A stretch of DNA of 64,000 nucleotides from Augochlora pura (Eukaryota > Arthropoda > Insecta > Hymenoptera > Halictidae), in assembly GCF_028453695.1 (NCBI RefSeq), contig NC_135772.1:18967611-19031610 (forward strand), in the 5' to 3' direction. Numbering within the stretch: position 1 is the first letter of the stretch; each line of letters opens with the position of its first letter. A program made the translations under genes and the position numbers. The notes under the pieces are model-generated. The model was not told the DNA's origin and did not search any database. It worked only from the letters and a program-made list of their open reading frames with translations. Positions 22,315-33,872 of the stretch are shown here, one piece after another.

Positions 22315-23940
22315 ACCATTTTATCAACCAAAAATAATTAAGTCGTTCGAAATAAATTCTCCGATTTATTAATATACTAAATCTATAAACTACCACGTTT
22401 CTCTCATCAGACGAGTTTCTCAGCAATGCTCCAAGAGGCGATCCAAGAGATCAGAAAATGATCGAACGCTGGCAGAGGTGACCTCGCGATTGAATCCCGA
22501 CGAGATTAGACTCGTCCGCATAGCTCGACCGCTCCGATTTGATTAATCGCGTTCGAGAAATTACGAATACATTAACAATACAAATATATGTATATATATA
22601 CCTTCGCGTCGTGTGCGCAGAGTAATGAACTCGTTAACGGAGTTAATGAAACTTCTTCCCACCTCGGCGCAATTAACCGTGGCGCACCGGCAACACAGCC
22701 GCGCAAGTTTGAAACGAGATACTCTCCACCTCCTCCTCCACCTCCTCCTCATCCTCGTGGTGGATGATACCACCTGTTAAGCTGTGATCGCGTGAGTATT
22801 TCATATCACGAGGCGTGACACGGACGGACGGGGAGGGAGGAGGACAGGCGGCTATCGTTGTTGAATCGATGAGCGACGAAAGACGATACCGGGTGAACGG
22901 GGTCAATGAATGGAGCAGATAAGCGCGAAGAATCGCGATCGATCGGTTGCCCTCCGCACCGACTTCGCGCCGCGGAATTCCTTGCCTCTAATTGGAATTT
23001 CGCTTGGTAATTACTGGGCAATTAAACCATGCCGCTTGTGGAATGAATCTAAACAATAATTGCTGACAATTGTTTAGAAATCAGTAATAATGATAGTAAC
23101 TTAATATAGAGTAAATAGTAATAATAATAACAATTTTATTATTCGTTATTGTAATATAAAAATTGATAATTCAGAGCTTTTATTTTAAGCTTACTTACAC
23201 TATTACTGTTATTACTGTTATTATTTATTTTCAAATATTTAAAATATTAGCCGTTCCATTTTAAAAACATTCTTCGAATAAAACATTCCAGATATAAAAT
23301 ATCGTGCTCCAAAAAAGAACACTAATAGATATAGGATTAACGGTGAAAGTCTGCATCCTAATTATTATAAAAATAATTATATTATTATTATAAAAATATT
23401 ACAAATGCTTCTCTTCGACAAACAGTGACACTACAACATCGTCACTAAGTCTGTAATATTAAACTTTTACAATAAAAAAAACATGCAAGAAAATAATACA
23501 AAAATTGGAAGCAATTCTTTTCGACTTTATCCACTTACGGTGCACCGGGGGTTAATTAAAGAATAATCGCGGCAGCAAAGGTAATCGAGCGGTTCGATTC
23601 GTGAGAGGTTACGCTGCGGTCTGAGCACCACTGGGTATAATTATGACATCTAATTAGGTTTTTAGCGGTTGGCGGTTGGTTCGGGCCTGTGCAGCAGCAG
23701 CCATCCGCAGGACTCTCGAGCAGCCGCGCAGTCAAGGTCTTTTTTCCACGAGGCAGCTCTGGTTCTGGACACTGGCTGCTCGACCTCCTCCTCCTCCACC
23801 CTCCTCCCTCCCTTCCTCCCGGGCCCCCCTGATCCCTCTGCCTCGACCCTCTCGCCGATATAGATTCCAGGCGAGTCCCTTTGTTTTGTCCCGGTCGCCC
23901 TTTTTGCACTGCGACCGATTCAATCGACTCCCGTATACAG
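22315..23940. other. Alternating blocks with a TCC array
   Basis: GC-rich at 22420-23020 with a CCTCCTCCTCCA-type array at 22727-22757, AT-rich from 23020 to 23540, then GC-rich. A C-rich patch at 23780-23835 precedes the purine tract. No gene recognised. Confidence 0.5.
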
Positions 23941-24320
23941 TCGAGTCTCTCTCGTCTCTCTCTTGCAACGTGGAAGCGACGAGAGAGAAAGAGAGAGAGA
24001 GAGAGAGAGGTAGCGAGAGAAAGAGAGATAAATAGAGAGAAATAGAGAGCAAGAGAGAGAGAGAGAAAGAGAGAGAAATAGCGAGAGAAAGAGAGAGAAA
24101 TAGAGAGCAAGAGAGAGAGAGAGAGAGAGATAGCGAGAGAAAGAGAGAGAGAGAGAGAAATAACGAGAGAAAGAGAGACAAATAGAGAGCAAGAGACAGA
24201 GAGAGAAAGAGAGACATAGAGAGAGAAATAGAGAGCAAGAGAGAGAGAGAATGTGAGAGAGACAGCCAAAGAGACAGAGAGAAATAAAGAGAGAAATAAA
24301 GAGAGAGTGAGAGAGAGCAG
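23941..24320 (-). repeat. Purine tract (GA/GAAATAGAGAG), about 380 bp
   Basis: The plus strand is nearly all A and G with regularly placed T, in units such as GAGAGAAATAGAGAGCAAGA and GAGAGAAATAGCGAGAGAAA that recur at about 28-60 bases. Minus-strand frames of 158-237 codons read only Ser, Leu, Phe and Tyr and are repeat shadows. Confidence 0.9.
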
Positions 24321-25239
24321 CGCGATGAGTCCCCGCGAGATGTCGTCCTTGGGGACTAGCTGTGACCTCAGGAGGAAACGGTCCCCGTCGAATCAACGGC
24401 CCGGGGAATAATTACCGAAGCGATTACGGTAACCTTTAATTACCCCCCTGATCACTGGCCGGCACTGATCCTCCATCGATATTTTCTCGATCTTCGCAAA
24501 AGACCAAGAGATTTCTCTGTAAAACAGAACCGAGGCACGCCATAAACGTCACAGCCGAAACCCTCGTAAAGTATACGCACCTGTTACGAAACACCGCTCA
24601 ATTGTAACCCCTTCCCAGAGATAGGAATAAAAAATGCTTGGAGCTTCCAAAAGTGGATGCAAAAATTTACGGATATTTATAGTTATTTAGTTATAATTTT
24701 TTGGATATTGTTCTTTAGGAATTTGTAACGCTATATTTTAATTTATTATTATATCAACACATTTATAACGTTCTCTGACCTCTTTTAATAATTACCAAAC
24801 ATGAAAGAACGAAAGAAAACTATTAACAAAATATTTCAATGTTCTTTACATTATATACAAACACCAATCCATCGAGCGATATTATAAATATTTAACCAAC
24901 GCCTTAAATTCTAGTAAAAGTCGTCGACAATAGCGCAACCCCGAAAATCGTTCCACGGTACCTCCGCGTCCGCTCGAAAAAGTTGCATGCCCGCCGGCGG
25001 ACAAACGCGATCCCGCGACAACAAATCACGGACATCGCGATAAGCATCGTGATCGAACTTCACCAATAACCTGCGCCCCCCCCCCCCCCCTCTCTCGTCG
25101 TCCCGGCAGGGCCAAGGCCCGTGTTGTCCAATTTCACGCGAAAGAACAAGGACGAGGAGGCGCACGGTCGTGTCCCTCCGCGCGGAAGAAGAGCGACGAG
25201 GGCGGAGAGCGGCGGGACGGAGAGGCGAAGGGGGAGGGG
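24321..25239. other. GC-AT-GC blocks with a C15 run
   Basis: AT-rich at about 24600-24910. A run of 15 C lies at 25076-25090 followed by TCTCTC. The 145-codon minus frame 24911-25348 crosses both this run and the GGA array, and contains poly-Leu and poly-Pro from them, so it is not accepted. Confidence 0.5.
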
Positions 25240-25266
25240 GGAGGAGGAGGAGGAGGAGGAGGAGGA
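25240..25266 (+). repeat. (GGA)9 array next to G-runs
   Basis: GGA repeats follow GGGGGAGGGGGG at 25230-25241. Arrays of GGA are known to fold into two-tier G-quadruplex structures. Structure here is inferred from sequence only. Confidence 0.9.
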
Positions 25267-26030
25267 CGACTCCCGGGGGATTTAGCATTGGAACGTGAAA
25301 AAGTCTCTTGTTAGATGGCGGTGGTACCCGTTCGTTCCAAGACGTCATTAGGGCACGCCACGTGAAGCCGAGAGGCCCCGGAGATCGGGCCGCGATAAGC
25401 CACGAGTGAGGCGCACCGGTGGGGCCGGTGGAGGGGGGGTCGCGAACAGCGCGGAGAGGGGCATTCGGGCCCAGTTAGACGGGCCGGGGAGGGGACGGCG
25501 AACGGAGAGCGATGGGGGGAGGAGGGCCAGGAGTCCGAAGAGAAAGAGAGAGGGAAGACGCGAGCCCACGGGGAAAGAAGGCAAGGAACGGTGGGTAGAG
25601 GATACGAGAGACGAAGAGTGATTGAGCTGTAGTCGATCTTGCTGCCCTGTCGAAGTTTCGAATGTCTTGATGCCGGCCAGTCCGAAGATCGAGTTCGCTC
25701 TCAATACGGGAAGGCCCTTTTCCCTCTTCCCTCTGCCACTCTCCCCGCCTGTTGTGCCCTTCGTGCCCCCTTCTTTCGACGCCGAAGCCGTTTATTCCGG
25801 CGTATCTCTCGCTCGTAGCTCGCACCGCCGTCGGGCCTCCCTTATCATCTCTATTGTCTGCGGCCGGTGTCCGAGCCGGGTTACTTTCAAATCATCGACG
25901 ACCGCTGACTGTTTTCGTCGGCCGGAATCATCCTTTTGACAGTAGGCGTTCGCTGATAGTTTGGGAGCATCGATGGATTTTTTAATGGAGACTTAGTTTG
26001 CTGAGCGAATTTAGTATTGACATCGTCTGA
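25267..26030. other. GC-rich block
   Basis: CpG- and G-rich DNA to about 25950 with overlapping frames on both strands (for example 25348-25704 -, 25622-25939 +). None has a recognised domain or is free of antisense overlap. Confidence 0.5.
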
Positions 26031-26405
26031 CCCAATTTGACTTGATGTAGCCTAAGTTTGATCTAGTATAACTTAGCTTAGGCTAGCATAGCCTAGTAGC
26101 TTAGAGTTGTCTAGTCTAGCCAGCCTAGCTTAGCGTAGCCTATTATCCTATCCTAGTCTAGTCTAGTCAGCCTAGCCCAGTCTAATCCAGCCAATCTAGC
26201 CTAACTTAGTCTAGTCTAGACTACCTAACCTAGTGCCCAGCTTAGCCTAGACTCACCTAATCCAACCTAACCTAACACAATCTACCCAAACCTAAGCAAA
26301 GCTAAGTTGTCCCAAACTAACTAGATTTGCCATAATCTGAACTACCATGATCTGACTCGATTCAAGCTAACATAACCTTACTGAAACTAATATAACCTAC
26401 CGGTT
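26031..26405 (+). repeat. Cryptic CTAG / CCTAACC repeat, about 370 bp
   Basis: A dense, irregular mixture of TAGCCTAG, CTAGTCTAGTCTAG, CCTAACCTAAC and AGCTTAGC. The left half is CTAG- and TAGCC-rich, the right half drifts to CTAACC and AACATAACC. No fixed period. The insect telomere unit TTAGG (CCTAA) appears within it as CCAACCTAACCTAAC near 26262, but as a mixed 5/6-base pattern, so it is not a clean interstitial telomere. Confidence 0.7.
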
Positions 26406-28946
26406 GCTAGCAAAAATATCTGAGCGACTCCATGGAGCTGTTCAACTCGGTGAAATGGTTCGTTTGTGACGCGGCGGACGGTAATTGTTCCTGGCAGGAA
26501 ATAGCATTTTTTTCAAAGATGCACACGCCGACTAGCGTAGACGCACGCTGATGATCATAAAACCGACGCGTGCAGGTAATTAATTATAAATGCACTGGTA
26601 ATTGTAATTTCTTCTAAAATATCGCTACGCGATCTTGAGCACCGCTCATATTACACTTGTACGTGGCATTGCTTTTGCTTTTACGGAACGGCATCTATTG
26701 TTTGCACCTGAATTTTAATCTGTTTGTAAATTACGTGCAATATATATTAGAGTAAAATATAACCTTACAATATTAAAATAATATGATATAGTATAATATA
26801 ATATAGTACAATACAATACAATAAAATAAAATGTATTTACATTTAAAAAAAAGTAAAATAATAATTCTACATAATATTAACTCTTAAGTCAATAGTATTA
26901 AATAATTTCGACTCTTAACTTTAATAACAACTTCGAATCTCCGGCTTAACAAACCACGCGTCTAAATCACAGGACAACTGGTATCCACGTGACCGATGGC
27001 TATGACAAAGCTGATTGCTATATACACTAACCCAAGCCTTTCATTAAACGCAGTTATGCATATGTTTTTCAACATCGCGTATACGAGCATGATCGGTAAC
27101 CCTTCGTCCAACGAAGAGGGATTTTGCATGCACGGCCAATGATCGACGCAAAACAGCGCGCGCTTTATTGTCGCCGCCGGGTACAGCATTTAGCGGCGGC
27201 TAACAAGATTACCGGTGCGCCGGTGGAGCAATTGATCTCACTTAATTACAAGCACCGCGGTCGCGACAAACGCTCGAGATTACGCTTGGTCCACCCCGTA
27301 TCTTCGCCGTAAAACGCCGGTAATTACCCTCAACTTTTTTTGTTTAATTACCGCCGGTATCAATTTGTACATCTCTCCGCGGAACACAATAAGAAGCAGC
27401 CGGTTCCCGGTAGCTGCTGCTTCTGCCGTTGCTACCCTTTCAGAGGATAAGTAAAAAAATACATCCATTGAGCGTTTTAATTAATCCCGAATAATTTTAA
27501 CAGAGTGAGACGTACGAGAACGGCGTGTTCTTAGATAATTGCAGAAATCATCGGAGCGTAATGTTGGTTCGATGTCGAGGTTATTGCGAGTCTAATTTAC
27601 CAATTAAAGGGCGCGCAAAGGGGAGATTATCCTGTTCGAGAATAATGACGCACGCGTGGATGCGAACGGAGATCGATATTACGAGCTAATTAAGCTTTTA
27701 TATCCGATAATTATACTTTTACTTCGACTGTTAAATTGAAGAAGGCACAGCAATGATATATAGCTATGCCTGCTGTGATATAGATATTTATACATATAGC
27801 TGGGAATATAAATCATTTCGTTCCTTAAAAATTCCTAACCTCAATTTAGTCGCGACGACGGCTTTGTTATTAATTAACAATCATCCGTAACGATGACTCA
27901 CAGTTGTAAAAATCCCTCGTGCAAGCACAAATATCTGCCAAGATTTCCTTTCGAATCACGGGAACGTTGTTCCATCGTCTCGGCAGACGTTCCCTCGTCG
28001 AAGATCAGCGCTAGAAGGAACACGCCTCGCAGCCCCGATAATTACAGGGGTGGCAAATTTATAATGTCCTTGCTAACCATCGACCACTCCCCGCAGTGTT
28101 CGCTCCAGCCTGTAAAAGACAGAAAAAAAAATAGAAAAACGAGCGAACACCACGTCGAGGCATCGCCGCAACGACGTCGGCGGATTCGCTCGTCGAGAGA
28201 GAGTTCCTTTTATAAATCGTCGACTCGTTTCGGTGAAAGGTCAGCGACTACCGTTTTCACTGTCCGAGGCCGAAGATTCGCCCGATGAGATATTAACTGG
28301 ACCCCCGTATAGAGACGTCGGCCGTTTAATGCGGCCGTGGCCGTCGGCTGAAAATCATTTGGCGATGCGCCGAACAGCGTCGCGCCGCGAAGGGGCTCCC
28401 CTTTCTCAATTAGTGCAATTTTCTGTGGTTCCTAGGCCAGCGCTGCCATAACGAGGGAGCGCGGCGTTTAGAGTGATTTATGGTATTTAAATCAACGCTG
28501 ATTGTTCGGCCGCGGCGGAGATGCTTTTGGGTTATGTTGGCTCGCGGACTGATGGAACTGTTTTAATATTGACCGCGATGTGGGGGACCACGGGATGGTG
28601 ATTATTGAATAAGTTTGGAATTATGGGAGTTGATTAAGGGTATTAGTTATGGTTGAGATTGTTGTGGAATTTTCGAGCAATAATAATTTTGAAGCAGCGA
28701 AGATTAAACGAGGAAGATGTTAGGTTATAGGAGGATGTGACTTGTTGTACAGGATGTTTTATATGCGGTACAGTTAGCTACACTTCTCTAAGTGTAGTAT
28801 ACTACAAGGTTAGGTATGTCAGGTTATGTCGATTTAAGTCAGATATAGGTTAACTTATATATAGGTTATGTACAATAAACATTATTAAAATCGAATTATA
28901 ATTCTATTATACAATTATTACAATTTATTAAAATTATAATTTCTGC
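26406..28946. other. Alternating AT/GC DNA, no gene accepted
   Basis: AT-rich at 26580-26960 (with TATAGTATAATATAATATAG-type simple sequence near 26790), GC-rich at 26960-28620 with dips. Minus frame 26962-27189 (75 codons, ATG start, one stretch like a membrane segment) and plus frame 27893-28288 (131 codons, Arg/Ser-rich) have no recognised homology. A small hairpin (CTACACTT with its inverse) lies at 28777-28796. Confidence 0.4.
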
Positions 28947-29018
28947 CAGAAATGCAGAACTAAATTATATACTAAATTATTACAGAAATACAGAATTAAA
29001 TGACATACTAAAAATCTA
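28947..29018 (+). repeat. 36-bp tandem duplication
   Basis: Two units beginning CAGAAATGCAGAACTAAATT (28947) and CAGAAATACAGAATTAAATG (28983) with several differences. AT-rich context. Confidence 0.7.
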
Positions 29019-29375
29019 CTATAATTGGAATTCATATTATTCTCTCAATTTAAAAAGAAAACTAATATTACATTCACTTCAAACTTTCATTAAAAATCAC
29101 AATTTAAAATCTGACCAAAATTGTTATTAAACCTCTTCATCGATCTCCATTAAACTACATAAAATATTTATCAATCCAAGAAGAACAATAACCGAGCAAA
29201 CAGCGAGCATCCTTCGGGAATCTTGAATCGACCGACTCAATAACCGTGCGCGAGATCATTGTGCCGTTTAACCGTCTGAAAACCACGCGAACAAAACGTA
29301 ATAACTCGCCTTTTGAAAGAATGGATTTGTTGCATTGAGAGGCGGTCTCACGAATAGGTGGTTTCTCCAGCAGCA

Positions 29376-29376
29376 C

Positions 29377-29432
<56 letters not shown>
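29376..29432 (+). repeat. (GA)n microsatellite, about 27 units
   Basis: Longest pure GA array in the window, apart from one AAA interruption near its start. Minus-strand frames reading SLSLSL across it are artefacts. Confidence 0.95.
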
Positions 29433-29433
<1 letters not shown>

Positions 29434-30834
29434 CCACCGCCGCGCAACCAAGTACGATCACACAAAGGGATTATTGTGAGGTAATGGAAGATGCTCGTGC
29501 TACAAATTCATCAAAACCAATCAAGAACTAATTTTCCCGGGTTGCCCCGACCGCGCGCGGAACCACCGCTCCTCCCCCTATCCCCGTTCTCCGTTGATCG
29601 CTTAATGGATCGCCCCGGACACAAACGCACAGACACAGACAGAGAGACACACAAGCAAGAAAGACGGCCGGCCAGAAAAAAGAATCTGGAGCACGTGCTG
29701 CGTATATCAAAGCGGACAAAGTTATCAGCTTCCCGGAGATTGCGGCCGGTTTTTTCGCCGCTAGGTGCCGTCCGCGATATAATAGTTCTCTCTCCCCGGA
29801 CGGATTCCGGGGCGGCCGGGACCCCGGCACGGCCGGGTAGATTAGCAATTAAAGGGGAGCAGAGCCGGCCGGCCAGCGAGAGAGGAGAGAGCGGAGTTAT
29901 ATGCGTGGGCTAGATGCGGCCCTGCGCGCTCCCTCTCTCTCTCTCTCTTTCTCTCTATCTCGTTCTCTCGGCATCGTGATGCGCGGCGGTGTGCTCCTTC
30001 GAACGGAACCCCCGAGGGAGAGAAGCGAGCAGAGCGAAGGAGGAGGCCTCTCTCGCAGTCCACGATGATCTATGGCTCTATCGCGTTCGGAGTCTCAGAT
30101 CACAATCATCCCCCTTTATCGTATTCTCTCCGTGAGTTTTCTTTCTTAGCAGGTGCCCCGGCAACCACCGATATATTACGTACCGGGTGTCCAGCTTTAA
30201 TTTCGCTCGCCATTCATCGTTGATGCGCCGCAGATACGGCTGATTACGATTAAAAATGAGAGAGGACGGCCGAGTTTTCGTGCCCGGCTGCTAAGCGGTG
30301 TTCCCTGCCTGCCTGCCTCCTCGCTGCCGCCGTGTGCTGCCCGGTTGTCCTGATCACGAGGAATCCGTCCGACGATACGATCTTGCCAGAGATCGGACAG
30401 TCACCCTGACTAAGACGGCGATCGGGCGATTTCGGCTGTTCCCCTCGTTTCTCACTTTGTTGCACGGGAGACGGGTACATTAGTCGCATGGGGAGACGCG
30501 CGATGCTGCGATGACTTTCTTACCCTTTCCGAGGTGCGCTTCGATTTTGAGGTTATGGGAGATATTTGGCCACCGGGGCGAATTTTAGGAAACGGTGCAT
30601 AAGCGATTTGGTGATCAAGGAGATTCTGAAAGAAATATGTCTCGCAGATATGTAATAATAATATGTAATAATAATAGTAATAATAATAATTAAAATAGGT
30701 ATACCGGTTTAGAAGAGAGTGTTTATTGGTTCTCTATAAGTTAAGGGAAAAATCAACGCTTTTGTTTTATCTGGTTCTTCTATATAATAATATGTATATA
30801 GATTGTAGACGATGTAAATTGTCTAAGGGTAGTT
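29433..30834. other. CpG-rich block with CT array, then AT-rich
   Basis: A CT stretch at 29931-29968 lies in CpG-rich DNA that extends to about 30600. The sequence is then AT-rich, with a TAATAATAA run near 30655-30690. A pyrimidine-rich AG-GT junction at about 30130-30146 (TTTCTTAGCAG|GTGCCC) has a poor donor half and is not called. Confidence 0.45.
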
Positions 30835-31110
30835 CAAATAATTTATTATATTAAAAATTGAAAGAAAATGCTACTGATTTATTAATATTCTAAATAACTG
30901 TTTTAAAAATCAATGTACCCTATCGATCGTAGCATTGGCAACATAGTACAACTTACCAAAAAAATTAATTCATCGAAAGATCGAAACAGTCATTGAAATA
31001 AAATGACCAAATAATTCTTCAGATTAAATAGCGAAAGAGGTTGCTACCAATTAATAAATATTCCAAATAATTATTTCAAAAATCAATATACCCTATGGAT
31101 CGCAGCATTG
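30835..31110 (+). repeat. 173-bp diverged tandem duplication
   Basis: Segments 30835-30937 and 31008-31110 align without gaps at a fixed offset of 173. The last 68 bases (30870-30937 and 31043-31110) are clearly alike, both ending CCCTAT(C/G)GATCG(T/C)AGCATTG. The intervening part of the unit has diverged further. It may be a two-copy relic of a satellite. Confidence 0.65.
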
Positions 31111-32261
31111 TCCATACTCTCCAGATCCACGATATTTGTTCGCGGTCGATCGAGCCGATCAAAGCGCAACCTAAACCGCGCGGCCCGATCCGCCCGGACA
31201 AAGGTGCTCGATCCTCCTCCTTGCGATCGGCATCTCTCGGTCCTCCGGGGCCCGTTTCCATCGTTCTGGTTCTCCCCGTGGTCCGGTGCGCGCGCGTCTT
31301 GCAGCGACGTTGCCAAGCGTGTTCCCCGTAGAAGACGAGAGAGGGAAGGGCAGGGAAGGGAAGGGTAGGGAGGAGGCACACATCGCTCGGCTCGAAGGGC
31401 CCGAAGGGAGGAGAGCGACTTTCGCGCTGGTATAGAAAAGGTCGTGAAACGGTGGAAGCAGCCCCGATCGGAAAGGTAAAAGGGAGGCCGTTAAGTCGGT
31501 AGCATCCGAGACGATTGGCGCCTGATTGGTCGCCCGGGTTCCCCACACGAGAGACATGCTTACCGGAAGCTGCGGCCCCGGCCGGGCGGTGCACGCGCAA
31601 ACCGCAAATAACCGTGCGCGAGCGGGCCGTGCTCGAACGGACACGCGTTCGCGCGCGGACAAGCATCGTCGTCCGCGGCACGGCGGCGCTGTATCGGGCC
31701 CCGATCTACCGATTGGTATTCGAGTGATAATCGAGCCTCTCCAGAGGCAAACAGGTTGACTCCACTTTCCGCGCGCGGTTTCTTCGTGCTGCTCTCTTTC
31801 TTTCTTTCCTTTTTTTTTCTCTTCTCTCTCTCTCTCTTTCTTGCCGTAATATGAGACCCGCATCTCAAACAATTCACCGTGTTCCACTTATGTACTTGCG
31901 CTCTCGCAGCCACGCCGTCGGCGCGCTCCGATTACGCGGCTGTTTTCGGCGGTCTCGTTTTTTTTCTCCTCTCTTTCGAACCGCGACGCGATCCGATACC
32001 GCGATGATTAACCCGCCAGACGGAGAGGACACGCGGAAATTCCGACGATCATTGGCTCGTTCTGAGTTATGTCAGGTTATGTTTGAGGATAATTATCCTC
32101 TTTTTCTAGGATAAATATTGAAAATATTCTTCGATCAATTTCTTAATAATCATTTTTATTCGAGGAGGTAATAACTGTTATTTTATACCGAGAAAGGATT
32201 TGTTACTATATATATAAATTATCTCAACGTGAACATTGACTGTCGCCTCTCGTCCGCAAAG
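31111..32261. other. CpG-rich block, then AT-rich
   Basis: GC-rich to about 32020 with overlapping frames on both strands (238 codons at 31171-31887 -, 201 codons at 31076-31681 -, and plus-strand counterparts), a hallmark of stop-poor DNA rather than a gene. A CT run is at 31821-31838. TTATGTCAGGTTATGT lies at 32067. Confidence 0.5.
31343..31370 (+). other. G-quadruplex motif (six G3 runs)
   Basis: Six runs of GGG separated by 2-base loops (AA, CA, AA, AA, TA). This exceeds the usual four-run, loop 1-7 definition and allows several alternative folds. Formation in cells is not shown by sequence. Confidence 0.85.
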
Positions 32262-32545
32262 GGTTAACTGCTCAAGGGACCCAGCATCTAACAGCATCTC
32301 GAAACTGTTGTTTCGCTTAAAATTTATTTGAAGTTCTTTGACTATTTTACTTAAATTTACCATTTTACTTAAATTTAACATTTTTTAAAATTTGTCTCCA
32401 AGATGTTGTCAGCAAGACAATTCGTGTAATTTTCTTCCTGGAATTTATAAAAATTGAGATTTATATTTTTAAAAAATTGAAACGCGTAGGATAACGTTAT
32501 ACAATAAATATAGAAGTTAAAATAGCTTCGAGTGCAAAGGGTTAA
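32262..32545 (-). mobile_element. TTAA-type element ends, reverse orientation
   Basis: The right edge (32521-32545) is a complete 'A' end in reverse: AATAGCTTCGAGTGCAAAGG then GTTAA. On the left, CGTCCGCAAAGGGTTAA at 32251-32267 is another right-facing end with GTCGCCTCTCG before it ('B'-like). The interval is bounded by TTAA on both sides, but its left boundary does not start CCC, so it may be two truncated elements rather than one. Confidence 0.4.
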
Positions 32546-33548
32546 CACGTCGGAAACCACGGAATAAATCATTCGGCACGGATACGGCCGGTCGTTTTTA
32601 CGAGCAAAAAGCATCGGGCCCGAGATCGATAGATAAGAGCGAAAAAATTAATTCAGACTTAAGTACCGTTGCTCCGTGTTACTTAATTGCCTCATTATAT
32701 ACGGTGTAACGACTACCGGATGAAGTACCGGGCCTCCGCGCCGCTAAGAGGGAGGAGCGGTCCGCGGCGTCGTCGGCGGCGCCGCGGTCGCGTTTTCGTT
32801 CGTGTTCGGCTTTCATAAATTAAATTGTCCCGGCGCGTTAAAGCTTTCTCTAGTCCGCGCGCGATGCGGCGGCGGCCACCGCGGGATTTATCGGCCTCGC
32901 ATCGGGACCCGCGCGCGCGCGCGTCGCGGAAATTTACGGACGGCTACGCCGCGCCGCGCGGAATTCCTGGGAATCTGGGCGGAACGCGCGGGACGGTAGG
33001 TAACCGGAGCTTATAACCCTTCAAACGCATTCCGGGGATTGTCGCGCGGACCGGTCGGCCGCCTGCGCGAATTACACGAAAATTATACGGAAATCGCGAT
33101 CTCTTCGTCCGCGGTGCGGCGGCGCGCCGCGTTACAGCGATAACAAGACTACGAGCGACGTACACGCGTTTTGTACAGACTAAATACGCGGACGCGGAGA
33201 TGGAATCCCGTGTTTACGGTTCTAAATACGGAGCGACCGAATTCTATTAGCGCGTTAACTGACGGCGTCGCGCGACCGCCGCGCGGATCGCCGGCGACGC
33301 GGACAGGCGTCGTTAAGTGACCGTTTTGTTGTCGAGCTGTTCCTTCTCGAGCGACGCGCTTGTTGCGTTAGAAAAATTACAGGCAGTTAGCAACAATAGT
33401 TGATTATAAAATATGTAAGAGGTTACAATTAATTATCAAATTTAAAGGAAGCGGCGGCTGATTAAATATGTGCTTGCGATGATTGCAGCGTTTGCTAGTA
33501 TGCACAATGAATGTAGCGGAATGATAAAAGAAGCGGTTTCGCTGAAAA
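32546..33548. other. CpG-rich block between miniature elements
   Basis: Very CpG-rich, including CCCGCGCGCGCGCGTCGCGG near 32908-32927, turning AT-rich after about 33360. Short overlapping frames only. Confidence 0.5.
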
Positions 33549-33764
33549 TTAACCCTTTGAGATCGAAAATAATTTTCTTCTGACTTCTAGTATTTCCATT
33601 CTGTATACAAAAATTTATTCTGTAAATATGAAATTGAGTCTCGTCACTCATATAACAGTTACGCTTTTAACAACTTTTTCAATCTAAATTTTTGAGATAT
33701 TTATAAAAATAATTTTGGAACTTGTTGCAACAATTTTCATAGTGTCTCAGAGTCAAAGGGTTAA
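33549..33764 (+). mobile_element. TTAA-bounded miniature element
   Basis: TTAA at 33549-33552 and 33761-33764 flanks a 208-bp body starting CCCTTTGAGATCG and ending GTCTCAGAGTCAAAGGG. The interior shares TAGTATTTCCATTCTGTATA and ATAATTTTGGAAC with the copy at 18440. Parts of the subterminal CACTCG block are lost. No coding capacity. Confidence 0.65.
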
Positions 33765-33779
33765 AACAGTCGTTATGTT

Positions 33780-33872
33780 GATACAACTTCTGACTATCTA
33801 GGATGTTTTTAGGACTATCTGGGACGTTTCTAGACCGTCCGTAGGACATTCGAAACGTCTTCGAAAGAGAAA
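33780..33872 (+). mobile_element. Fragment of GACGTC fold-back family
   Basis: Bases 33821-33861 match 52420-52460 at 34 of 41 positions by eye (shared GGACATTCGAAACGTCT). It lies 16 bases after a TTAA-bounded element; at 52 kb the same two families are again adjacent, in the opposite order. Confidence 0.5.

Noticed and set aside
23556..24396. Three long minus-strand frames (158-237 codons)
   Set aside because: All read the GA tract at 23941-24320 as Ser/Leu repeats in different phases.
26262..26280. Interstitial telomere repeat
   Set aside because: Only two or three CCTAA-like units in a mixed 5/6-base pattern within a broader CTAG-rich island; not a clean array.
26962..27189. Minus-strand 75-codon frame with a possible membrane segment
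   Set aside because: It has an ATG but no family resemblance, no promoter or splice context, and a length expected by chance.
28772..28803. MicroRNA hairpin
   Set aside because: Only an 8-bp stem with a 4-base loop and poor extension; no similarity to an insect microRNA that I know.
30130..30152. Second fused acceptor/donor (TTAGCAG|GTGCCC)
   Set aside because: The acceptor half is fair, but GTGCCC is a poor donor, so it does not meet the recursive-site pattern.
31076..31887. Overlapping frames up to 238 codons on both strands
   Set aside because: CpG-rich DNA with few stops; sense and antisense frames are open over the same bases and no domain is recognisable.
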